Of a stretch of DNA of 64,000 bases, positions 11,076 to 19,896 are shown piece by piece. The notes below the pieces were generated by a model, which saw nothing but the letters and a program-made list of their open reading frames with translations, searched no databases and was not told the origin of the DNA. The translations under genes and the position numbers were made by a program. How positions within the stretch are numbered: the stretch's first letter is position 1; each line of letters begins with the position of its first letter. The stretch comes from Marsupella aquatica (Eukaryota > Marchantiophyta): positions 8,742,001 through 8,806,000 of the forward strand of contig OZ316897.1 of NCBI GenBank assembly GCA_973895155.1. The letters run 5' to 3'.

Positions 11076-14000
11076 CTAAACTTCATCCACATTATTAATC
11101 ATTTTATCGATTGCCTTGTGAAAAGAGGTAACATCAGCCTGGCTACAGTCTTGGAGAATTTGTGATGCGTGCAAGGAATCCAAAATATCGTCCTCCTGCA
11201 CAGTGACCTCTTGTGGTACAGACCCCGGGATTACAAATTCACTTTGCGCCTTGCCCAATGGCCCACGAACTGTCAATTTTCTCCGACGTCTACTTGCATA
11301 TGGGTCTGGTTGCACATCAGGTGGTTTCTGGTACTCCTACAAATTCACATATGAAAGCAATCAGCAAAGAAACACATCTTACCAATCAATCATGCCACCA
11401 AAGTCAATTACATAAGGTGTGCTCCCTACCGGTGCAGTCACCTCTCCTGATGGGATTGCAGACACATTCGGTGGAAGGGCAGTACCCTGAGTTTCAATAG
11501 TGTTGTCTCCCTCTGGTGCTGGTTGTGCATTGACATCCTAGACTTGTTTAGATGAATCCTGCAATTGTAAGGCTGAAATCAGTATCAAGCGAATCATGTG
11601 TTTAGTCCCTATACAATATGGCCACATAGTACACAATGATTTGTACTTACCTTGGTTTTAGTTCTGGTCTTTCTTTTTGTTTGGGCAATTTTCTCTTCGG
11701 TGGGAGCAGTTGTTTGCTTCCTCTTTGAACGTCTAGGTTCACTTTTTTCTGTCTCCGGGGGTGCCGTTGCTTGCTCTCCTTCCTTTGGTCCCTGTCATTG
11801 CAAACTAAGGTGATTGCATGTTTAAATCAAATAAGTACACATAGAATACATTTTTACCACTGTCTATGCTGGAATGTTCCTCCTTGGCCTATTGAAAACA
11901 CGCTTACCTCAGGCGCGGGCTTCTGTGGTTGTACAGATTTCTTGGTTCTCTTTGATTTCCTCTTAGATTGTTCGGGTGTAGGTCCTTCATGGGATTCAGG
12001 AACCTAAAATGCAGTACTCGGAGTACAGGCACATTCAAACAGTAAGTATACATTAACATCATGGTATACAACATAAGATTGGTGTCCTACTCTTGAACTT
12101 GCAGTGTTGATAAAACAGGAAACGTTCTCCACACTATTTACACATGTTGCAAAGAACTTTCATCTGTAAACATTACCTGGTCAACTTGCTGAGAATCTAC
12201 GGGAAGGGTGGTGTTTCCGTTCGGTGGTGGCTCTACAGATTGTTCGGGTGTAGGTCCTTCATGGGATTCAGGATCCTAAAATGCAGTACTCGGGGTACAG
12301 GCGCATTCAAACAGTGAGTATACATTAACATCATGGTATTCAGCATAATGTCCTACTCTTGAACTTGCAGTGTTGATAAAACAGGAAACCTTCTCCACAC
12401 TGTTTACACATGTTGCAAAGAACTTTCATCTGTAAACGTTACCTGGTCAGCTTGCTGAGAATCTACGGGAAGGGTGGTGTTGCCATTCGGTGGTGACTCT
12501 ACAGATTTCTTGGTTCTTTTTGTTTTTCGCTTTGATTGGTTGGCTTCGGCTCCTTTGTTGGGAGGAACCTGAAAAAGCAATACTCGGGCTAAGAGCACTA
12601 AACCATCGTGCATACACTCGTGCATACATTGATATCACGGTATACAAATGGGATAATTACATTGGAAGTGCAAATTTACCTCATCGGCTTCCTGAGTGTC
12701 AACAGGAGGAGTAATTTTCTGTGGAGGCTGCTTCTTGGGTTCGTTTGGCTTCCTGCGTGGCTTTCCTTTCTTCCCTGATTCTTTGGCTTGAGCTTCGTCA
12801 TTCAAAGGAACCTGAAGTTTCGTAGACATTCCGGTCAATGTTGTCAAACTATGCAGATTCAGAAAAAATCATTGGCAGAAGGGGAAGAGGAACTATACCT
12901 CTGCTGCGTCTTCTTCATCAGAGGACTCATGATAATCTAATCCCCACTTGTCAGGGGTGGGCTCGTACCCCTCCTCATCTGAGGTATCAACCCACACTTC
13001 GTGAACTCCAGCCTGCAATATGAAAACTGGTGTAAACATTGTGCGCGAAGTATACACAACAATGCAAAGGCAAGTAAAATGATTGTGTTACGTACCGCTG
13101 CCTCTGCTTCTTCTTGTGACATGCCATCACCTGTGTAATCTTTCACACAATTCCGACCGGCTGTGGCAATTGACAGATGCTTCTGATCCTTTTTCCACTT
13201 CACATAGTCTGGATAGGCATGGTCAAAATCGATTTCTTTTGCTCCAACTTTCCACAACAGACTTTCCCTTTTCTTCCTCAAAAACTCCAAGGCGTCTGCA
13301 ACAATGAGTTCTCTACTCTCCTCACGTGCTGAAGGTTGGACAGACTGGGCAGGGACATCTCTCAGCGGAAAAAGTACCTGTAATAGTTGACAATCAACCT
13401 GCAAAGCATGCAACTTTCGATTCACAGGCAACTGAGCAGGCAATTGCTGCACATGCTCGGCCCAGTGATACACAACATTGGTGATAGGAGCAGAGCTGAC
13501 ATGCTCCTGTAACATCTCAAAGAAACTATCGTCTACCAAGCAGCCCCAGCCACTCTTCTCCTTCGGACGAATGTGGTAGACCTTAATGAGACGAACAAGC
13601 ACCGATTTCGATGGAACCGATGGCTCCTTCTTCCCCAGAACTGAAACACAATAGTCCACCTTTAGTTGATTCTTTTTGCGCTGCTTCGTCATTTGCCATC
13701 TTAGCTTGGCAGTCGACCGTAATCGAATCCATGACGCACCTTCCGTCTTCTTACCACTGTTGTTGCTGCATTTCCGTGGTTTCTTGGCGGGACGAGAGGT
13801 GTTGAGTTTTGAACTCAACCAAGGCAGGCCTGGCTCCAACAAATCAGCAGGGAGTTTTCGGCCATGCTTGGTGCTCAAGTGAGTCTGAAACAACTTGAAC
13901 AAAGAGAAACCGCGAGGAGCATGACCGGCGCATATACACTTGAATACGTGGTTCCCCTGCTCGCCTACACGGTATCGAAAATGCTGTCCCTCCTTTGCCA

Positions 14001-14190
14001 ATGTTAGTTTCTTGGCATGGGGCACCATGACTACCTTGGTTGGGTTCAAAACCCAACTGACCTGCCCAACGTTCACTCCTTGATCTCCCTGAATCGCTCG
14101 ACAGTCACTCCAATCACCCGAAAGGCAATCCCAAGTGATTTCACAATCCCCCTTCACCAGCACCAGCTCCCTGAATCGCTCTATACTCAC
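11076..14190 (-). CDS. MULE accessory protein: zinc-finger-like head and Lys/Pro/Glu-rich modular tail
   Basis: Reconstructed exons, all phase 0: 14190-13096, 13012-12899, 12811-12680, 12568-12443, 12275-12177, 12003-11908, 11791-11651, 11537-11430 and 11336-11076, giving about 723 codons. The frame begins at 14190 with GTG after a stop. The first in-frame ATG is at 14028 (669 aa), so the true start, perhaps an upstream exon, is unresolved. Near residues 84-108 is a zinc-finger-like CxC...FQTHLSTKH pattern. Exon 2 is acidic. Exons 3-7 are basic, rich in Lys/Arg/Pro/Thr, with nuclear-localisation-like runs such as KRKTKRTKK. Exons 4, 5 and 6 are duplicates sharing PNGNTTLPVDSQQ and ESHEGPTPEQ. 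The family is not recognised. A DNA-binding or transposition-helper role is inferred from its position. The exon 8 boundaries are the least certain. Confidence 0.65.
11968..12506. repeat. Tandem duplication (2 x ~270 bp) creating extra exons
   Basis: The unit starting TTGTTCGGGTGTAGGTCC at 11968 repeats at 12240 (offset 272 bp). Each copy carries parts of two neighbouring exons and the whole intron between them. The intron shares ACTTGCAGTGTTGATAAAAC and AACTTTCATCTGTAAAC in both copies. The duplication is recent (few differences) and, because the exons are all phase 0, it lengthens the protein without a frameshift. Confidence 0.85.
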
Positions 14191-14851
14191 TCACTCCCAA
14201 TCGCGCGCAGTCCCCCATGACCAGCTCCCTAAATCGATCTCTCCCAATCGCTCCCAATCGCGCGCAATCCCCCTTCACCAGCACATCAGGCCTTCGATCG
14301 ATCGATTTGCGAGCTCCAATAGTGGAATCCCTCCCTAAAACAATCCTCCTCGCTCATCGGCCGCCATCTCTCTAAAATCCTAAACCCTCGCCAAAGATAA
14401 GGCATACGCGCAACTGATTGTGCACCCTAAACCCTAGCAATGAAGTAGCAAAGCAGGCGCAACCTAGACGTGTTACATGAAATAGAATTCAAAGTATACA
14501 TACACCATGTAGTATTCTGTGTTGTATTCTCAACATACAAAAGAATGTTGCATCTCAACATACAAAAGAATGTTGCAACGTGTTACATAACAGATAGATC
14601 AGAGAATACATAAACAATGTTGTATTCTATTCATAACGCAAGAGAAAATACCCATTACACAATACAGGTTTTCAAAATTAATTATGCAACTGAAGGGCTC
14701 CCCCAATACTCATCTGAAATGCAAATTGTTCATCATTGAAGCTACGGAGAATGCTAAATGACACTAAATCATCTTACCAAACCACCAATCTCTTCAAGAA
14801 ATAACAAGAATACAACAACCAAAACGTATTCTGCATGACACAACATCCCTA
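14191..14851. other. MULE spacer between the two accessory genes
   Basis: From 14080 to 14330 there are imperfect repeats of CAATCGCGCGCA, CCAGCTCCCT and CCCCCTTCACCAGCAC, GC-richer than the surroundings. This is a likely promoter or leader of the minus-strand accessory gene. At about 14531-14579 a 24-bp unit, CTCAACATACAAAAGAATGT plus TGCA, is repeated twice. The rest is AT-rich. Confidence 0.45.
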
Positions 14852-15490
14852 TCATTTGCCTTTCGAGTCTTTGGCGGATTCGATGGTGGACAAGCGAAAC
14901 TTTGAAATCATTGCTGCAGTCACCTCCAACTGCTGCATAAGGACATCAGCATCCACAAGATTGCTTCTGCTGATCACTTTCTCAACTCTTGTTCTCACAG
15001 GGGCACGACTAGGAGGGCATCGCCACATCTCAACAACAAGCTTATTCACAACAGCAGAGTGTCGTCCTGCCTTAATCCACACTAGACAGTATGGGATTTG
15101 AGAAATTTGCTGGTGCATTGTTTCAAGTTGGCGAATGGTACCATACTCTGCAAATTCATCAGCAGTCATGTCCACAAGCTGTCGTGCAGCTTGAAAGATA
15201 GTGGCCTTGAATGGCCCAGTGTTCTCATATGCATCCACCATGCAAATATCGAACCTATACAAATGACAATTGTTACCGTCTACCAGTGGGTCGTGCTTGC
15301 ATTGCTCCGCTGCCTCAATGGACTTCCCACAAACCAAACCACCGCCAATGCCATGCCTGCAACCTCTGTAAGTGAACTTTCTGGGCCATGGGAAATCAGA
15401 GTGAAAATTATAAACATATACCGGGATTGGCCCAATGATGCTGTCTGGCCGCTCCTTCATTGCAATTCGCACATCCTCAAGGGTCGACAT
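14852..15490 (-). CDS. RPA1 DBD-C-like OB-fold protein carried by the MULE (212 aa)
   Basis: Read from ATG 15490 to TGA 14854-14852. Residues ~38-116 resemble the C-terminal DNA-binding domain (DBD-C, Rep_fac-A_C) of the Replication Protein A large subunit. Four cysteines (44, 54, 64, 75) lie where that domain has its zinc ribbon, although their spacing differs from the classical one. Then comes the strand pattern YRFDICMVDAYENTGPFKAT and a segment, AARQLVDMTADEF, matching the helix that follows in RPA and in Helitron-encoded RPA-like proteins. Such domains bind single-stranded DNA. The C-terminal ~90 residues are unassigned. The frame stays open upstream to 15862 with no convincing start: it becomes hydrophobic and repetitive, so ATG 15490 is preferred. 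Function in transposition is inference. Confidence 0.6.
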   Translation of the reverse strand: MSTLEDVRIAMKERPDSIIGPIPVYVYNFHSDFPWPRKFTYRGCRHGIGGGLVCGKSIEAAEQCKHDPLVDGNNCHLYRFDICMVDAYENTGPFKATIFQAARQLVDMTADEFAEYGTIRQLETMHQQISQIPYCLVWIKAGRHSAVVNKLVVEMWRCPPSRAPVRTRVEKVISRSNLVDADVLMQQLEVTAAMISKFRLSTIESAKDSKGK

Positions 15491-16067
15491 AGCAGGAACA
15501 CGAGCAAGAACACGAGCGGGAACAGCAGGAACAATAAGAACCAGCAACACGAGCCGGAACCAGCAACACGAGAAAATGCGAGAAAATGTCGAGAAACAAA
15601 CCAAATGACAACAAAACAAGTTCCGAAAGGGTTCCATAAAGGGCAGGCACATTTGAATTTTGAAAATTATTCCTTTAAGATTTGTACACATTATGGACAA
15701 TGTCTTCATAAAAGCAAGGAGGTTCGGGGAGGTACGGCTTGCCGGCTGTTGCGAGCTCCAATAAACTATTTCCTTTGTATCTTGAACACTAAAGTGACAA
15801 TGTATTTTGAAATCCTGTGAGGCCGGGCACGAAGGCTCCAATGCCACCGCAAACTCGTTCAATTATTGTTTTGAATACAATAATCATACTGTATTCACAA
15901 AAACTGCCATGGTGCTGAGCGGAGCTCGATTGCCACCAGGGCTACGACGCTTGTGGACTGCGACGTTATTGACGGTCGACTACACATGACCAACCACGGT
16001 TTCCACAGGGTACGCAGTGGACTCGAACTGCGTGGTAAGCTGTTTCATAAGAACATGCCTGTACGGA
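15491..16067. other. MULE right subterminal region
   Basis: It holds the presumed promoter of the RPA-like gene and short repeats resembling AACACGAGCAAG/AACACGAGCCGG at about 15500-15570. An AT-rich part with GAATACAATAATCATACTG follows. The region next to the right TIR (ACATGCCTGTACGGAG) weakly resembles the left subterminal sequence. No gene is supported. Confidence 0.4.
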
Positions 16068-16187
16068 GTGGGCCCGGAGGTCCATTGGGAGAGAATCTAA
16101 ACTTTGGGGTCCATTGGGAGGGCGTGGGAAACTTTTGGTCCATTAAGAGAGAAAGTTGCATTTGGAGGTCCACTAAGTATATCTCTC
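16068..16187 (-). repeat. MULE terminal inverted repeat, right (about 120 bp)
   Basis: Its reverse complement starts GAGAGATATACTTAGTGGAC. It contains two CTCCCAATGGACC phrases, at about 16081-16093 and 16109-16121; the left TIR keeps only one. The outer end at 16187 abuts the target-site duplication. Confidence 0.92.
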
Positions 16188-16196
16188 TAAGATTCC
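16188..16196. repeat. 9-bp target-site duplication, right (TAAGATTCC)
   Basis: An exact copy of 5456-5464. It is followed by CAAGCC, which continues the host repeat seen intact at about 16312-16330. Confidence 0.92.
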
Positions 16197-16400
16197 CAAG
16201 CCTGCCTGGGATTTAGAAATATATAATGGATTTTGATTAGGATAGGAATCCCAAGCTTCCACGTGGTTGTAAATAAATGAGGCTGGTGGTGGGATTCTTA
16301 AACTTGTACAGATAAGATTCCCAAGCCCGCATGAGACCTAACAAAAATTGGAATTTTGACTAGGATAAGAATCCCAAGCTTCCACAGATAGGATTAATAA
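16197..16400. repeat. Host repeat flanking the MULE, right side
   Basis: Two tandem units share AAGATTCCCAAGCC, TAGGATA(G/A)GAATCCCAAGC and, between them, AATAAATGAGGCTGGTGG. The second unit (about 16266-16390) is an uninterrupted paralogue of the sequence into which the MULE inserted. Confidence 0.7.
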
Positions 16401-17219
16401 GCTTGTATTTTACCTCTCATTTTGCACAATTTTAAAGTACGAAAGCTTTACTTTCAGAGGAAGGGATATTTTGGGATCTCATCTGAGCTTCAGGGTTTGG
16501 ATGCAGATCCCATTCAGGCTTATGTATGGTACGTACTGGTCTGAAAACCTATGAATTTCTTCTGAGATAACATTTATTTTCCCCTGAGTGGGAGAGTGAA
16601 TGAAAGAAGGTATGTCCCTGGGTATGTCCACCTTGATGAGTTTAGAGCCTTTAACTTCTAAAGATGAATCCAGGGGAGAGCAACTGACAACCTGAGAGAA
16701 ACTAGTTGATTTGCCATTCAGACTCTTGGCTACAAAGGTTTGGCAAGGTCCTCAGACTCACATAACCCTATTAGGCACAAACTAAACATGGAATACAATC
16801 CCAAAATACTATTTATTGTTTTTACAGAGTACTTTGCTCCTGCTTTGTTACTCTATGGTCTGAATGGGTCAATCCCATTTTCTAGAAACAACCTTTGTGT
16901 CTATGGGGGTTTTTCTTTCATGAATGGGAGAATATAGATTTCTTTTCCCCCAAGAGAGTGAATGAGATGGCTAGATGGAGGGTCAGGATCTTCAACCATG
17001 GGGTCTCATATAGAAAAGTTGATCATCCAAGGTTGAGTTTTCCACCTTATCATTCAAGTTATTTTGCTGTCAAGTTGTGAAATAATTCAAGCAAGCTGAA
17101 AGGTTTTGACTATGGCTAAAACTCACACACAAGGCCCAAGGTGCACTATTTGAATAGAACTCCCAAAGCCAAATATATGAACACAAAGCCAGGCTCTGCC
17201 TTGGTTTAATCTGGTGGAT
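16401..17219. other. Intergenic, nothing recognised
   Basis: AT-rich DNA with short random frames. I see no domain, splice structure or repeat that I can support. Confidence 0.35.
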
Positions 17220-18540
17220 GACGGTAGGTTTCCTTCTCATCTGGCCCTCACCCCCAATGGTTGGATAGAGGTTTCATGGCGAACTCGCCACTGGGTTCAT
17301 TGACAAGAGTCTCTAAATTTGGACTGGTATTGACTTTCCACAAACTGACATGAGTTTCAAGTTCCTGCTGCTCTTCCTGAGTCGTCGGAATGCTGACAAG
17401 TACACAAGGTTCCATGTGGAGGATACTTTGCCCTCATTCCCAGTGGTCGGAGGTAGGTTCCATGGCAAACTCACCAAATGGGTTCATTGACAAAATTCTC
17501 TAAAATTGGACCCGTACTGTGTTTCTGACCTGAGTTTCGGGTTCCTTCCGCTCTCCTCATTTGTTGGAAAGCTTTAGAGTACACAAGGGTTTCATGGAGG
17601 ATATTTTGCCCTCACTCCCAATGGTCGTATGCAGGTTCCATTCATTGATAATAGTCTCTAGAATTGGACCTGACCTAGCTTCCACAAACTTACCTGAGTT
17701 TCAAGTTCCTTTCGCCCTTCAAAAGGTTATATGGAGGATACTTTGCCTGGCCTCACCCCCAATGGTCAGATACAGGTTCCAAGCATGGCAAACTCACTAA
17801 AGAGTTCATTGACAAAAGTCTCTAAAATTAGACCTGACCTGAGTTTCCACAAACCGACCTGCTTTAAAGTTCCTTCCCCTCTTCCTGAGTTGTTGGAAAG
17901 TTGACGAGCACACAGGGTTCCATGGAGGATACTTTGCCCTCACTCCCAAATACCGGTTAATTGACAACAGTCTCTAAAATTGGGCCTGACCTGAGTTTCC
18001 ACAAACCAACCTGAGTTTCCACGAATTGACCTGAGTTCCGAGTTCCTTCCGCACTTCCTGAGTTGCCAGAGAGCTGACGAGTACACAGGGTTCCATGGAG
18101 GATATTTGCCCTCACTCCCAAATACCGGTTCGTTGACTAAACTCTCTGAAATTGGAGCCGACCTGAGTTTCTACAAACCGACCTGAGTTTCCACAAACCT
18201 ACCTGAGTTTCAAGTTCCTTCCCCTCTTCCTGAGTTGTTGGAAAGCTGACGAGTACACAGGGTTCCATGGAAGACACTTTGCCCTCACTCCCAAATACCG
18301 GTTCATTGACAACAGTCCTGAAATTGGACCCGTCCTGACTTTCCACGAACCGACCTGAGTTTCGAGTTCCTTAGGCTCGTCCTGAGTCGTCGGAAAGCTG
18401 ACGACTACGCAACAGTCTCTGAAATTGGGACCCGACCTGAGTTTCCACGAACCGACCTGAGTTTTCACGAACCGACCTGAGTTTCGAGTTCCTTTCGGCT
18501 CTTCCTGAGTCGTCGGAAAGCTGACGACTACGCAACACCA
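17220..18540. repeat. Degenerate tandem array, ~170-190 bp unit
   Basis: About seven imperfect units are keyed on TTTGCCCTCACTCCCAA (near 17247, 17430, 17608, 17748, 17937, 18110 and 18282). Each also contains GTTCATTGACAA, GACCTGAGTTTCCACAAACC and CCTGAGT(T/C)GT(T/C)GGAAAGCTGACGA. The array ends in two truncated units at 18370-18540 containing CTGACGACTACGCAAC. Units near the gene end are most alike. The long minus-strand frames across it are repeat artefacts. Confidence 0.75.
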
Positions 18541-18607
18541 AAACCGCATCATGAATTGAATCCCACGAAACAAAATGAGACAGATCGTCCTGCCTTTCCG
18601 CATAGCT

Positions 18608-18642
18608 GAGGAATGGAATGGAGTGGAGTGGAGTGGAGTGGA
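18608..18642. repeat. (GGAGT)n microsatellite
   Basis: A short run of GGAAT/GGAGT pentamers ending in GGAGG, just upstream of the CT-rich repeats. Confidence 0.7.
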
Positions 18643-18699
18643 GGCTAGCCTCGTCGTAGTGATCATCGTCGCGGCGAGCAGCCATTACTTCACCCTCTT

Positions 18700-19160
18700 C
18701 TTTTCTCCTTCTTCTGAGGTTTGAAGAGTCTCTGCTTTCTACTGTTTTCTGTTCTTTTCTGCTTCTTCTGAGATTGAAGAACCTCTGCTTTCTACTGTTC
18801 TGCTCTTTTCTTCTCCTTCTGAGGTTTGAAGAGTCTCTGCTTTCTACTGTTCTGTTGTTTTTCTGCTTCTTCTGAGGTTGAAGAACCTCTGCTTTCTACT
18901 GTTCCGCTCTTTTCTTCTCCTTCTGAGGTCGAACAGTCTCTGCTTTCTACTGCTCTGTTCTGTTCTTTTCTGTTCTTTTCTTTTCTGTTCTGTACTTCTC
19001 CTTCTAAAGGTTGAAGTGCCTCTACTTTCTTCTGTTTCTGCCCTTTTCTTCTGCCTCTTCTGAGGTTGAAGAGTCTCCGCTTTCTTCTGTTCTTCCCTTT
19101 TCTTCTTCTTCCGAGGTCGAAGAGCTTTTGCTTTCCTCCTCTTCTGGGCTTGAAGATTCT
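18700..19160. repeat. CT-rich ~52-bp tandem repeat upstream of the RS-rich gene
   Basis: About eight units are keyed on TCTGAGGTTGAAGAACCTCTGC and variants (near 18715, 18769, 18821, 18872, 18924, 19000, 19052 and 19112). They are separated by TTTCTACTGTTCTG and pyrimidine runs. The array ends about 80 bp before the ATG at 19243, so it may form part of the promoter or 5' leader (inference). Both strands have open frames through it; neither is convincing as protein. Confidence 0.75.
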
Positions 19161-19242
19161 TCCCTTGCGTGGACTGTGGAGGTCCCGTCGACAATTATGC
19201 AGGGGTTGAATTGCGGTGCCAATTCGCGGAGCCGTGGGACTT

Positions 19243-19896
19243 ATGGACAGCGCGAAGTTCCTTAAACTGATCGAGGAGAAGAAGAAGCAAGCTCTCGAGA
19301 AGAAGGAGGCCCCTCGGAGGTGGCAGCGCGAGCTTGAAGCGGGAGCCGCTGCGTACGAGGCGAAACTCAAGGCCGCTCGAGCGGAGCGAAAGGCTCGCAG
19401 GAAGAAGAAGCAGAAGAGGAGGCGGAGGAGGAGCTCGTCTGCGTCATCTGGCTCTGACTCGAGCGACGAGGACGAGGATAGCCACTCCGACGGCGAGAGG
19501 ACGACGAGGAAGGCGAAGAAGAGGAGGCACAGGAAACACAAGCGGAAACCTAATAGCAGCAGCAGCAGGAGACGTAGGAAAGTCTCGGAGTCGGATTCGG
19601 ATTCCGACTCTTTGAGCGCTTCTTCCGAGGACTCGAAGGAAAGGCGCGAGAGGAAGTCGCACAAACGGCGAGCGAGGAAACATCGACGGAGAGATTATTC
19701 AAGCACGGAAGGTGTGGCGTCGGCTGACTCCGCTGGGAACCACAGGGAGAGGCACAGGAAGAGAAGACGCAGTTCTGAAGAGGGAAGCGGGGATGACAAC
19801 GAGCACAAGGAAACCTCGAGTAAGAAGCAGCCTCGCGTCCCCGAGGCCCAAGGCGATTCGTCTGGTTCAGAAGCTTATAAAGGGGGATCTACTTGA
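19243..19896 (+). CDS. Arg/Ser/Lys-rich nuclear-type protein, possibly FAM133-like (217 aa)
   Basis: One exon from ATG 19243 to TGA 19894-19896. The frame is open 27 bp further upstream but without another ATG. The N-terminus, MDSAKFLKLIEEKKKQALEK followed by EAPRRWQRELEA, is a short charged helical segment. I associate such segments with FAM133-like, splicing-associated plant proteins; this is from memory and moderate at best. From about residue 45 onward the chain is almost entirely Arg/Lys runs alternating with Ser/Asp/Glu clusters (RRRRSSSASSGSDSSDEDED and similar). It is intrinsically disordered, a likely SR-kinase/CK2 substrate and nuclear by composition. The gene is GC-richer than its surroundings. 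A 290-aa antisense frame exists only because of the biased composition. Confidence 0.65.
   Translation: MDSAKFLKLIEEKKKQALEKKEAPRRWQRELEAGAAAYEAKLKAARAERKARRKKKQKRRRRRSSSASSGSDSSDEDEDSHSDGERTTRKAKKRRHRKHKRKPNSSSSRRRRKVSESDSDSDSLSASSEDSKERRERKSHKRRARKHRRRDYSSTEGVASADSAGNHRERHRKRRRSSEEGSGDDNEHKETSSKKQPRVPEAQGDSSGSEAYKGGST

Larger units (their letters stand above)
5465..16187. mobile_element. Complete Mutator-like element (MULE), 10,723 bp, with three genes
   Basis: The element is bounded by terminal inverted repeats starting GAGAGATATACTTAGTGGAC and by a perfect 9-bp target-site duplication. The outer 73 bp of the two ends are identical, so the insertion is young. Contents in order: subterminal AT-rich DNA; a six-exon transposase on the plus strand (6544-9891); a ~140-bp minisatellite (about 10129-10890); a nine-exon accessory gene on the minus strand (11076-14190); and an RPA-like OB-fold gene on the minus strand (14852-15490). 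Transposase and accessory gene converge on the minisatellite. All reconstructed transposase exons join in frame without stops, so the element may be autonomous. The hexamer GTATAC recurs about 13 times by eye inside it. Confidence 0.93.

Noticed and set aside
15098-15820. 240-codon plus-strand frame in the MULE
   Set aside because: It is antisense to the RPA-like gene and has no recognisable domain; the RPA-like frame explains the conserved cysteines and motif order.
18792-19664. 290-codon minus-strand frame antisense to the RS-rich gene
   Set aside because: It arises from the AGG/AAG-biased composition of the sense gene and from the CT-rich repeats. It spans both with no domain.
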